Source of the DNA: JAKAJA01 sp037440125
GTDB taxonomy: Bacteria; Acidobacteriota; UBA4820; DSQY01
NCBI GenBank assembly: GCA_037440125.1
Contig: JBBIUU010000148.1
Coordinates: 1 to 5,904 of the forward strand
Direction: 5' to 3'
Length of the DNA: 5,904 nt
Made by a program: the position numbers and the translations under genes. Position 1 is the stretch's first letter; each line of letters begins with the position of its first letter. Under the pieces are notes generated by a model. It did not search any database. It had not been told where the DNA came from and saw only the letters and a list, made by a program, of their open reading frames with translations. Positions 1 to 5,904 of the stretch are shown piece after piece.

Positions 1-2588
1 CGGTCGGTGCCGCGCGGCGCGGCGAAGAGGGGCCCGTAGCCCGGGCCGCTGGTCGGGTACGGGTACATCTTGTTCAGGGGCCGCCCCGTCTGGATGTGGA
101 GGTTGGCGCCCAGGGCGAGCCCGAAGTCGAACCGGTAGCCGGCCTGCGCGTTGAAGACCTGGCGGACGTCCTGCGGGAGGTAGCCGTACCGGTTGTTGTT
201 GTAGATCGCCTGCGGGAAGTCGTAGAAGCTGCTGATGTTCGGCGCGAGCCCCGTCATGCTGTAGCCGCCCGAGCCGCCCTCGTAGTTGCCCCTGAGGAAG
301 CTGTACGTGTAGTTGGCGTTCAGGTACCAGCGGTCGGCGTACCGCTTGGTGACGGTCAGCGTGTACGCGGTGTAGTTCCGGATGGGGTGGGCGAAGGGCT
401 CGTAGTCGGGGAAGACCGTCGCCCAGCGGTTCATGACGGCGGGCCACTGCCCCGTACCGGGGTTCATGAGGTAGTAGCTGATGCCGCCCTGGTCGTTGAT
501 GTAGCCGACGTCCTCGAGCACGTCCCCCAGGCTGCGGGAGAGGAAGCTGAAGCCCACGGTGAAGTCGGGCGCGAACTGGTACTCCACGCCGGCGAGGTAC
601 TCGTCGTTGTACTGGTTGCCCGTGCCGGCGAGGACCTTCTCCGGGGTCGCCCCGTAGACGTAGTGGTTCACGAGGTTCCCGAGGTAGTACGTGTCGTAGG
701 TGCGGGCGTGGCCCGGGTCCATGAGGTAGGCCGGGGCCACGGGCACGCGCTCGTAGTAGCGGCCGTAGTTGAAGTAGGCCTTCGACTTGCCGTTGTGCGC
801 GAAGTCCCACGTCAGGCCGATGCGCGGCGACCAGGAGTCGAGGCTCGCGCTCGGCGCCTGCGACGGGTCGAGGGTGTTCTGCTCCCAGCGCACGCCGTAC
901 GCGAGGTTGATGAAGTCGGTGATGGACCAGTTGTCCTGCGCGAAGAGCGCGAGGTACTGGCCGTACGCCTTCCAGTGGGGGTTCTGGAGCGTGGCCGCGG
1001 TCACCACGGCATAGTCCCTGAGGTGGGAGGAGAAGGGGTTCGTGACGAACGGGTAGAGGCCCTGGACCGTGTACTGGACGCCGCCCGTGTAGCCGTTGTA
1101 GGCGTCCCACTTCTGGTCCTCCCACTGCACGCCGAACTTGATCTCGTGACGGCTCGTGAGCCAGGTCACCTTGGAGTCGATCTGCGTGCTGTACCGGTTG
1201 TCCCAGTCCATGATGCCCGGCCCGTGGCCGACGCTCACGTTGGGGGCCCAGTCGTAGCTGATGATCTGCGGCTGGCCGTAGGCCTCCTGCGTCCAGGGGA
1301 GGACCTGCCCGACGGCCTGGATGCGGGCGATGCTCGTCTCCATGTAGAAGTTCTGCTGCCAGTTGGCGTACCACTTCAAGCCCGCGGACCACCCCGACTG
1401 GTAGCGGCGGGTCTGCCGTGCCATGGGGTCTATCGTCGGAACGAGGGGCGCGCCCCCGAGGAAGTTCCCCACGCCCTCGTTGAGCCAGGCGTGCTGGGGG
1501 CTCGTGAGGACGGTGAACTCGAGCTGGTGGTCCTTGTTGAGCTGCCAGGTGAGCTTGGCCATCCCGACCCAGTTCTTCACGGAGCTCTCGTAGTCGTAGG
1601 GGATGCGGGCCTGGATCGACGGCACGTAGGCGTTGGTGAGGATGGAGTCTCCCGCGAACTGCCGCGAGTAGAAGCTGGGGTTGTAGCCCACGAAGAACCA
1701 GAGCCTGTCCCTGACGATGGGCCCGCCCACGTCGAAGCCGTAGTCGTAGCTCTTGTAGGGCTGGTTCGTCCGCGCCGAGGGATCCACGGAGTCGGCGTTG
1801 GCCGTGAAGGACTGGTCCGTGTAGTACCCGAAGACCTCGCCGTGGAACTCGTTCGACCCCGACTTGGTGATGAGGTTGAAGAGGCCGCCCGTGGAGGAGC
1901 CGACGTCCGCGTTGAGCCCCGCCGTGTTCACCTGGATCTCGCGGATGAAGTTGTAGTTGAAGGCCGAGGCGAGGATGCCGCCCACGGGGTCGGTGAGGTT
2001 CATGCCGTTGATGACGTAGATGTTCTCGCCGCCCGTCGAGCCCTTCACGCCGGGGTTGCTGATGCCCAGCGCGGCCACCGCGCTGAGGCCCGAGTCCACC
2101 ACCATGGGCGCGAGGTAGAAGGCGTTCTCCACCTGGCGGGCCACGGGCACGATCTCGAGGTCGCCCTGCGTCAGGTTGGTGCTCACCTTCGTGTTGCGGG
2201 AGTCGAGGAGGGGCGACGCCGCGCTGACCTCGTAGACCGACTGCCCCGTCTTGGCGACGCTGAAGGAGAGGGTGATGGTGCTGCCCAGGAACACGGAGAT
2301 CTTGGATTGCACCACCTTGGTGAAGCCGGGCGCCTCCACCGTGATCGCGTACCCGTCGCCCGGCGGGAGGTACGGGAGGAGGAACTCGCCGTCCGCGTCC
2401 GTGGCCTGCGAACGCCCGCCCTGCAGGAGCGGCGAGGCCGCGCTCACCATGGCCCCGGCCACGGGCTGGCCCTTGTCGTCGGTCACCTTTCCCGCGATGG
2501 CGCCCCCGCCCGTCTGGGCCAGGAGGGCCGTCGCCACCAGGATGAAGCACGCCGCCATCAGAAGCGCCGAAGCCCTTCTTCCTCTCAT
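1..2588 (-). CDS. TonB-dependent receptor, Oar-like, with N-terminal carboxypeptidase-regulatory-like domain (C-terminus outside window)
   Basis: Outer-membrane beta-barrel transporter of the TonB-dependent receptor superfamily, which imports large ligands using energy passed on by TonB-ExbBD. The ATG at 2588 follows GGGAGGAA by six bases. Residues 1-24 form a Sec signal peptide (basic MRGRR, a hydrophobic core, cleavage probably after LLA-24). Residues about 28-118 are a carboxypeptidase-regulatory-like beta-sandwich, with AGKVTDDKGQPVAGA near the start and DADGEFLLPYLPPGDGY in the middle. Residues about 135-250 are the plug, with YVINGMNLTDPVGG (191-204) and STGGLFNLITKSGSNEFHG (232-250). 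VGGPIVRDRLWFFVGY (287-302) opens an aromatic-rich barrel. These motifs are typical of Oar-like receptors, which usually have about 1,000 residues or more, so roughly 100-250 are missing beyond position 1. The reading frame is intact through all 862 visible codons. I see no clear TonB box. The ligand cannot be read from sequence: peptide, protein or glycan fragments are as likely as siderophores. The family call is secure. Confidence 0.95.
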   Translation of the reverse strand, partial: MRGRRASALLMAACFILVATALLAQTGGGAIAGKVTDDKGQPVAGAMVSAASPLLQGGRSQATDADGEFLLPYLPPGDGYAITVEAPGFTKVVQSKISVFLGSTITLSFSVAKTGQSVYEVSAASPLLDSRNTKVSTNLTQGDLEIVPVARQVENAFYLAPMVVDSGLSAVAALGISNPGVKGSTGGENIYVINGMNLTDPVGGILASAFNYNFIREIQVNTAGLNADVGSSTGGLFNLITKSGSNEFHGEVFGYYTDQSFTANADSVDPSARTNQPYKSYDYGFDVGGPIVRDRLWFFVGYNPSFYSRQFAGDSILTNAYVPSIQARIPYDYESSVKNWVGMAKLTWQLNKDHQLEFTVLTSPQHAWLNEGVGNFLGGAPLVPTIDPMARQTRRYQSGWSAGLKWYANWQQNFYMETSIARIQAVGQVLPWTQEAYGQPQIISYDWAPNVSVGHGPGIMDWDNRYSTQIDSKVTWLTSRHEIKFGVQWEDQKWDAYNGYTGGVQYTVQGLYPFVTNPFSSHLRDYAVVTAATLQNPHWKAYGQYLALFAQDNWSITDFINLAYGVRWEQNTLDPSQAPSASLDSWSPRIGLTWDFAHNGKSKAYFNYGRYYERVPVAPAYLMDPGHARTYDTYYLGNLVNHYVYGATPEKVLAGTGNQYNDEYLAGVEYQFAPDFTVGFSFLSRSLGDVLEDVGYINDQGGISYYLMNPGTGQWPAVMNRWATVFPDYEPFAHPIRNYTAYTLTVTKRYADRWYLNANYTYSFLRGNYEGGSGGYSMTGLAPNISSFYDFPQAIYNNNRYGYLPQDVRQVFNAQAGYRFDFGLALGANLHIQTGRPLNKMYPYPTSGPGYGPLFAAPRGTD

Positions 2589-2594
2589 CGCCGA

Positions 2595-2602
2595 TTCCTC
2601 CC
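2595..2602 (-). promoter_or_regulatory. Ribosome binding site of the receptor gene
   Basis: On the minus strand this reads GGGAGGAA and ends six bases before the ATG at 2588. It is a near-ideal Shine-Dalgarno sequence. It fixes the start of the receptor at an ATG that opens directly into a signal peptide. The internal ATG at codon 11 would remove the basic n-region and is less likely. Confidence 0.8.
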
Positions 2603-2674
2603 TCTACCGATTCCCCCAACAGCTGAATGGAGATGCCGGATACGGCGGTCCCTGAAGAACCTGTTATGGCCCTC

Positions 2675-2703
2675 ATGGTAATGACGAAGCCGACGGCGCG
2701 CAA
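2675..2703 (-). promoter_or_regulatory. Candidate sigma-70-type promoter for the receptor gene
   Basis: The minus strand shows TTGCGC (2703-2698), a 17-base spacer and TACCAT (2680-2675). Matches to TTGACA and TATAAT are three of six and four of six. Transcription would start near 2668, leaving a leader of about 80 bases before the ATG. The spacing is ideal and the A/T content rises locally, but the boxes are weak. The same arrangement stands before the hydrolase gene at 4297-4325. If functional, the receptor could be transcribed without the hydrolase upstream of it, although read-through remains possible because no clear terminator separates them. Confidence 0.3.
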
Positions 2704-2748
2704 GGTCGGCCGGAGGAGGCACCGGCTGAAAGGTCTGCTCGACGGGGC

Positions 2749-4278
2749 TCAGCGCCCGGAGGCCGGCGCCCCCGCGAGCCCTTCCACCCGTGCCCTGACG
2801 ACCTCGAAGAAGGGGTTGCACATGAGGCGCATGAACTGGCTCTCGGGGACCGTGAGGACCCCGCGCTCGCCGCGGGGGGCGATGGCCCCGAGCCCCTGGC
2901 CGAGGCCGTAGACGGCGTCGTCGGGGGGCACGGGGACGGCGAGGTGCGAGAGGGAGTAGACCTGGGAGGGCCAGGAGAGGCCCAGGGGGCGAACCTCGGG
3001 CCGGGTCGAACCCCCGGGGGCGGAGCGCTCCACCACCTCCATGGTGCCGGGCCGCTCGTTCATCACGGCCGTCAACCGGAAGCGCCTCCCCGAGTCCTGC
3101 ATCAGCGTCACGAGGCGGGCGTGCTCGGAGTCCTTCACGAAGGGCCCCACGTTGGCGCCGTCGTTCAGGTCGAAGACCACGAGTTCGTCCTCCCGGCCTG
3201 CAGGAAGCCGCGCGTAGAGGCTCTGCACCACGGCGCTCGTGCTCACCGTGTCGTCCACCACCGACATGAAGCCCAGGACGGGCGGCAGCTTGCCGATGAG
3301 ACCCCCCGTCTCGAGTCGCTCGAGTTGCCCTTGCACGACCTTCGTGAGCCGGAAGCTCTCGTGCCCCGCGCGCACGGGGAAGGAGCTGTACTTGAAGGGG
3401 ATGTACTCGGGCATCACGTCGAGCCAGCGGGCCTTCTCGAAGGGCTGGAACCGACCCATCCACCCCACCACGGGCGCCAGGCGGCCGAAGGGCGACACGC
3501 CGATCATGGGCGAGAGGAGCACGAGCCGGTCCGGGGCCGGCTCCCCCGAACCCTCGACGCACTCCATGGCGTACTGCAGGGCGAGGGCCCCGCCGTTGGA
3601 GTAGCCCACCACGTGGAAGGGCACGCCCGCCCCCACGCGGGCCCGGACGGCCCGCGCCCCCACCTTCACGGCGGCGCGCCAGTCACGCCACCCCATGTCG
3701 AGGAGGGCCGCGGGGATGGTGCCGTGGCCCGGCACTCTCAGCACGAGCGCGTACCACCCCGCCCGCCGGTAGATCTCGGCCAGGTGCCTCACGGTGTAGG
3801 GGGCGTCGGTGAGGCCGTGGAGGAGGAGGACGCCGCCCCTGGCAGGGCCTTCGGGGACGAGCTCCTGGGTGCGGTTCCAGTCCCTCCCGCCGCCGGCGTC
3901 GAGCCGGCCCTCGCGCCCAGCTTCGTAGTAGCGGATCCAGGGCAGGCGGTCCTCGGGAGCCATGGGCTGGACGACCTTGGCGTCCACCTCGGCGAAGAGC
4001 GCGTCCTCCCGTCTGAGGTAGTCCTGAAGGGTTGCGGTGCCCGCCAGGTCTTTCTCCGTGAACTCGTTTTCGAGCCGGACGCGATGCCACGGCTTGAGGT
4101 CGGGCAGCTTGGAGGAGACGACGACCTGTCCCACGGAGATGGTGGCGAGGACGGCGAGCACGATCAGCGCGAGGTCGAGCACCCAACGTGCGGGGCGGCC
4201 CAAGAACGCCAGCGCCTTGCGCCCCAAGATCGCGAACTTGGGGACTTCCTGCGTGACGGGGCTCTTCTCGTCGCCCAC
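2749..4278 (-). CDS. Membrane-anchored alpha/beta hydrolase (serine esterase/lipase type)
   Basis: Predicted serine hydrolase of the alpha/beta fold, closest in style to the serine aminopeptidase S33/monoacylglycerol lipase group; the substrate is unknown, probably an ester. The GTG start at 4278 (509 residues) was chosen because AAGGGAGG lies just before it. A further in-frame GTG at 4395 would add 39 non-conserved-looking residues across the divergent promoter region. After about 30 polar residues, positions 31-58 form one hydrophobic segment (WVLDLALIVLAVLATISVGQ), a likely inner-membrane anchor. The fold begins at GGVLLLHGLTDAPYTVR (oxyanion HG at 154-155), followed by VPGHG. The nucleophile elbow is GYSNG with Ser227. 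The acid is probably Asp342 or Asp343 in VVDDTVS. The best histidine is His445 in SLSHLAVPVPPDD; His386 in DSEHARLV is the alternative. The C-terminus ends in CNPFFEVVRARVEG, as I recall from related hydrolases. About 100 residues lie between acid and histidine, more than usual. The receptor gene follows on the same strand after 160 bases. Confidence 0.88.
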   Translation of the reverse strand: MGDEKSPVTQEVPKFAILGRKALAFLGRPARWVLDLALIVLAVLATISVGQVVVSSKLPDLKPWHRVRLENEFTEKDLAGTATLQDYLRREDALFAEVDAKVVQPMAPEDRLPWIRYYEAGREGRLDAGGGRDWNRTQELVPEGPARGGVLLLHGLTDAPYTVRHLAEIYRRAGWYALVLRVPGHGTIPAALLDMGWRDWRAAVKVGARAVRARVGAGVPFHVVGYSNGGALALQYAMECVEGSGEPAPDRLVLLSPMIGVSPFGRLAPVVGWMGRFQPFEKARWLDVMPEYIPFKYSSFPVRAGHESFRLTKVVQGQLERLETGGLIGKLPPVLGFMSVVDDTVSTSAVVQSLYARLPAGREDELVVFDLNDGANVGPFVKDSEHARLVTLMQDSGRRFRLTAVMNERPGTMEVVERSAPGGSTRPEVRPLGLSWPSQVYSLSHLAVPVPPDDAVYGLGQGLGAIAPRGERGVLTVPESQFMRLMCNPFFEVVRARVEGLAGAPASGR

Positions 4279-4282
4279 GCTG

Positions 4283-4290
4283 CCTCCCTT
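4283..4290 (-). promoter_or_regulatory. Ribosome binding site that decides the GTG start of the hydrolase
   Basis: The minus strand reads AAGGGAGG, followed four bases later by the GTG at 4278. This favours the GTG over the upstream in-frame GTG at 4395, whose preceding bases show no comparable purine run. The spacing is slightly short but workable. The chosen start gives a short polar N-terminus followed by a single membrane segment, a sensible layout for an anchored hydrolase. Confidence 0.7.
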
Positions 4291-4296
4291 GCCCCG

Positions 4297-4325
4297 ATGG
4301 TAGCTTTCCCGCCCCCGCGCCGCAA
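4297..4325 (-). promoter_or_regulatory. Candidate promoter for the hydrolase gene
   Basis: On the minus strand TTGCGG (4325-4320) is followed by 17 bases and TACCAT (4302-4297). The predicted transcript would begin near 4290, so the leader would be only about 12 bases and would start at the ribosome binding site itself. That is short but not impossible. The boxes are weak individually. Support comes from the exact spacing and from the nearly identical arrangement before the receptor gene at 2675-2703. Confidence 0.3.
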
Positions 4326-4347
4326 TGCGGCCTGGCCCCGTGTGCCC

Positions 4348-4377
4348 TTGCCCCGAGGACGTTCGCGGGGCTCTAAT
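4348..4377 (+). promoter_or_regulatory. Candidate promoter for the amidase gene
   Basis: TTGCCC (4348-4353), an 18-base spacer and TCTAAT (4372-4377) resemble a sigma-70 promoter. The -10 box matches TATAAT at five of six positions and is one of the few A/T-rich spots in the region. Transcription would start near 4384, giving a leader of roughly 37 bases that contains the ribosome binding site. It lies back to back with the candidate hydrolase promoter, with 22 bases between the two upstream boxes, so one regulator could touch both. Confidence 0.45.
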
Positions 4378-4409
4378 GGCCCCTTGTCGGTCCACTCGCC
4401 AACCGATTC

Positions 4410-4416
4410 AGGAGGT
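4410..4416 (+). promoter_or_regulatory. Ribosome binding site of the amidase gene
   Basis: AGGAGGT lies four bases before the ATG at 4421 and is a full Shine-Dalgarno match. It sets the start so that the twin-arginine signal is included. The alternative Met21 at 4481 would lose the arginine pair. Confidence 0.85.
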
Positions 4417-4420
4417 CGCC

Positions 4421-5904
4421 ATGGCCCACGCCCACCGTCACGAGCGAGACGCCCACCCCGCCCTGGACCGCCGCCGCTTCATGGCCCGCCTCGCGGGCCT
4501 GGGCGTGGCCTCCGCCGCCTTCCCGCAGGTCCTCCTCGCGCTCGCCGAGGAGAAGGGGGCGCTCACCGAGGAGGTGGTCCTCCAGGCCGAGAAGGTCGCA
4601 GGCCTGCAGTTCACCGAAGCCCAGCGCAAGCAGCTCCTCAAGGGGTTGAACTCCCTCGCCGAGGACTTCGCGAAGCTCCGGAAGGTGCCCCTGCCCAACG
4701 ACGTGGCGCCGGCCCTGCGCTTCTCGCCGCTCCTGCCGGGCGCGGTTCCTCCGAAGGGGCCGAGCGGCGTGAAGGTCGCAAAGGGCGAGGCGCTCGAGGT
4801 CGGGACGGACCTCGAGGCCCTGGCTTTCCTCCCCGTGACGCAGCTCGCGGCGCTGCTCCGGTCGCGCGCGGTCACCTCCCTCCAGCTCACGCAGATGTAC
4901 CTCGCGCGCCTCAAGCGCTACGACGCGACGCTGCACTTCGTCGTGACCCTCACGGAAGAGCGCGCCCTGGCCCATGCGAAGAGGGCCGACGAGGAAATCG
5001 CCGCGGGCAGGTACCGCGGGCCCCTCCACGGCGTGCCGTGGGGCGCTAAGGACCTCTTCGCCGTGAAGGGCTACAAGACGACGTGGGGCGCGGCGCCCTT
5101 CCAGGACCAGGTCATCGAGGAGGACGCCGAGATCGTGAGGCGCCTCGACGCGGCGGGCGCCGTGCTCGTGGCCAAGCTCACCCTCGGCGCCCTCGCCATG
5201 GGCGACGTCTGGTTCGGCGGCAAGACGCGAAACCCCTGGAACGTGGAGGACGGCTCCTCCGGCTCCTCCGCGGGCTCGGCTTCCGCCGTGGCTTCCGGGT
5301 GCGTGGGCTTCGCCGTCGGCACCGAGACCCTGGGCTCCATCGTCTCCCCGTGCACGCGCTGCGGGTGCACGGGCCTGCGGCCCACTTTCGGACGCGTGCC
5401 GCGCACGGGCGCCATGGCCCTGAGCTGGAGCATGGACAAGATCGGCCCCATCGCACGCTCGGTGGAGGACTGCGCCCTGATCTTCTCCGTCCTCCAGGGC
5501 CCCGACGGCAAGGACGCGACCGTGGTCGAGGCCCCCTTCGCCTTCGACGCCACGGCCTCGCTGAAGGGCCTGCGCCTGGGCTACATCAAGAGCGCCTTCG
5601 AGCGGAAGGAGGAGGAGGACCCGGACGCCGAGAAGAAGGAGAAGGACACGGAGTGGCCCGCCTTCGACCTCGCGGCCCTCAAGGTCCTGGAGGGCCTCGG
5701 CGCGACCCTCGTGCCCATGGAGCTCCCCGATCTGCCCGCCGACTCCATGGCGCTCCTCCTCACGTGCGAGGCCGCCGCGGCCTTCGACGACCTCACGCGC
5801 TCGGGGCGCGACGTTCTCCTCACGGCCCAGGGCGACGACGACTGGCCGAACCTCTTCCGCCAGGCCCAGCTCATCCCCGCCGTGCAGTACATCCAGGCGA
5901 ACCG
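4421..5904 (+). CDS. Tat-exported amidase-signature hydrolase (C-terminus outside window)
   Basis: Predicted amidase of the amidase signature family (Lys/cis-Ser/Ser triad; related to GatA and FAAH), probably acting on amides in the periplasm. The N-terminus is His-rich (MAHAHRHERDAH), then DRRRFMARL (16-24) and a hydrophobic stretch to about residue 41, which fits a twin-arginine signal. Residues about 47-110 look helical (EEVVLQAEKVAGLQFTEAQR, then LRKVPLPNDVAPALRF) and precede the catalytic fold. The fold starts near residue 138. Catalytic Lys210 lies in GVPWGAKDLF, the cis-serine is Ser282 in GSSAGS, and the nucleophile is Ser306 in GTETLGSIVSP. The 24-residue spacing between the two serines matches GatA and FAAH. 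The usual TGGSIR is here TLGSIV, with Cys311, Cys314 and Cys316 following. Residues 394-411 form a very acidic/basic insert. The sequence runs off the edge after 494 codons, so the C-terminus is unseen. Despite resemblance to GatA, export argues against a tRNA amidotransferase role, and no gatB or gatC is adjacent. Confidence 0.92.
   Translation, partial: MAHAHRHERDAHPALDRRRFMARLAGLGVASAAFPQVLLALAEEKGALTEEVVLQAEKVAGLQFTEAQRKQLLKGLNSLAEDFAKLRKVPLPNDVAPALRFSPLLPGAVPPKGPSGVKVAKGEALEVGTDLEALAFLPVTQLAALLRSRAVTSLQLTQMYLARLKRYDATLHFVVTLTEERALAHAKRADEEIAAGRYRGPLHGVPWGAKDLFAVKGYKTTWGAAPFQDQVIEEDAEIVRRLDAAGAVLVAKLTLGALAMGDVWFGGKTRNPWNVEDGSSGSSAGSASAVASGCVGFAVGTETLGSIVSPCTRCGCTGLRPTFGRVPRTGAMALSWSMDKIGPIARSVEDCALIFSVLQGPDGKDATVVEAPFAFDATASLKGLRLGYIKSAFERKEEEDPDAEKKEKDTEWPAFDLAALKVLEGLGATLVPMELPDLPADSMALLLTCEAAAAFDDLTRSGRDVLLTAQGDDDWPNLFRQAQLIPAVQYIQAN

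Larger units (their letters stand above)
4279..4420. other. Divergent intergenic region between hydrolase and amidase genes
   Basis: These 142 bases separate two head-to-head genes and hold the candidate promoters and ribosome binding sites listed separately. I see no clear long palindrome that would mark an operator, and no sign of a small gene or structured RNA. Confidence 0.7.

Noticed and set aside
96..2681. An 861-codon open frame on the plus strand across the whole receptor gene
   Set aside because: It is antisense to a clearly homologous receptor. Its translation is a monotonous Val/Arg/Glu/Gly/Ala mix with no domain, as expected when a G/C-ending codon bias removes stop codons from the opposite strand.
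2708..2727. Inverted repeat GCCGG / CCGGC with an 8-base loop just after the hydrolase stop
   Set aside because: The stem has only five pairs and there is no T-run after it on the minus strand, so an intrinsic terminator is not supported. Such short GC stems are common by chance here.
2585..3562. A 325-codon minus-strand frame that ends at the receptor start
   Set aside because: It overlaps the hydrolase in another frame, is dominated by Arg, Ala, Gly and Pro, and reads like an out-of-frame shadow; its stop overlapping the receptor ATG looks like translational coupling but is coincidental.
4373..5029. A 218-codon minus-strand frame opposite the amidase
   Set aside because: It is antisense to the amidase, which has a full catalytic signature; the translation is Arg/Glu/Leu-rich with no recognisable domain.
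2944..5049. A 701-codon open frame on the plus strand through the hydrolase and into the amidase
   Set aside because: It crosses two recognised genes in the wrong frame, contains His/Arg/Gly/Pro-rich low-complexity translation and has no domain.
4421..5904. Amidase as GatA of the tRNA-dependent amidotransferase
   Set aside because: The twin-arginine signal, extra N-terminal segment, altered TLGSIV motif and absence of adjacent gatB or gatC all argue for an exported amidase instead.

Overview
This window is very GC-rich bacterial DNA with strong G/C preference at third codon positions. It holds three protein genes, two of them cut by the window edges, and almost no spare sequence. An Oar-like TonB-dependent receptor with an N-terminal carboxypeptidase-regulatory-like domain, next to a twin-arginine amidase with a variant signature, suggests a Gram-negative bacterium. 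Acidobacteriota or a neighbouring phylum is the best guess, but this is inference from family style, not from a marker gene.

Layout: positions 1-2588 (minus strand) encode the N-terminal 862 residues of the receptor, whose C-terminus lies beyond position 1. A 160-base gap (2589-2748) carries a candidate promoter and a strong ribosome binding site for the receptor. Positions 2749-4278 (minus) encode a 509-residue membrane-anchored alpha/beta hydrolase. A 142-base divergent intergenic region (4279-4420) carries candidate promoters for both directions. Positions 4421-5904 (plus) encode a Tat-exported amidase-signature enzyme that runs off the right edge after 494 complete codons.

How they might work together: all three products are predicted to leave the cytosol or sit in a membrane. 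The receptor is in the outer membrane, the hydrolase is anchored in the inner membrane (orientation not proven), and the amidase is in the periplasm. This fits uptake plus hydrolysis of an ester- or amide-containing substrate, but nothing in the sequence names that substrate. The two minus-strand genes share a near-identical candidate promoter layout (TTGCGS, 17 bases, TACCAT), which is weak evidence for common regulation. The window has no tRNA, rRNA, CRISPR array, insertion sequence or phage gene that I can see. It looks like ordinary chromosomal sequence, with no convincing new system. The points most worth checking are the variant catalytic signature and N-terminal domain of the amidase and the large cap-like insert in the hydrolase.
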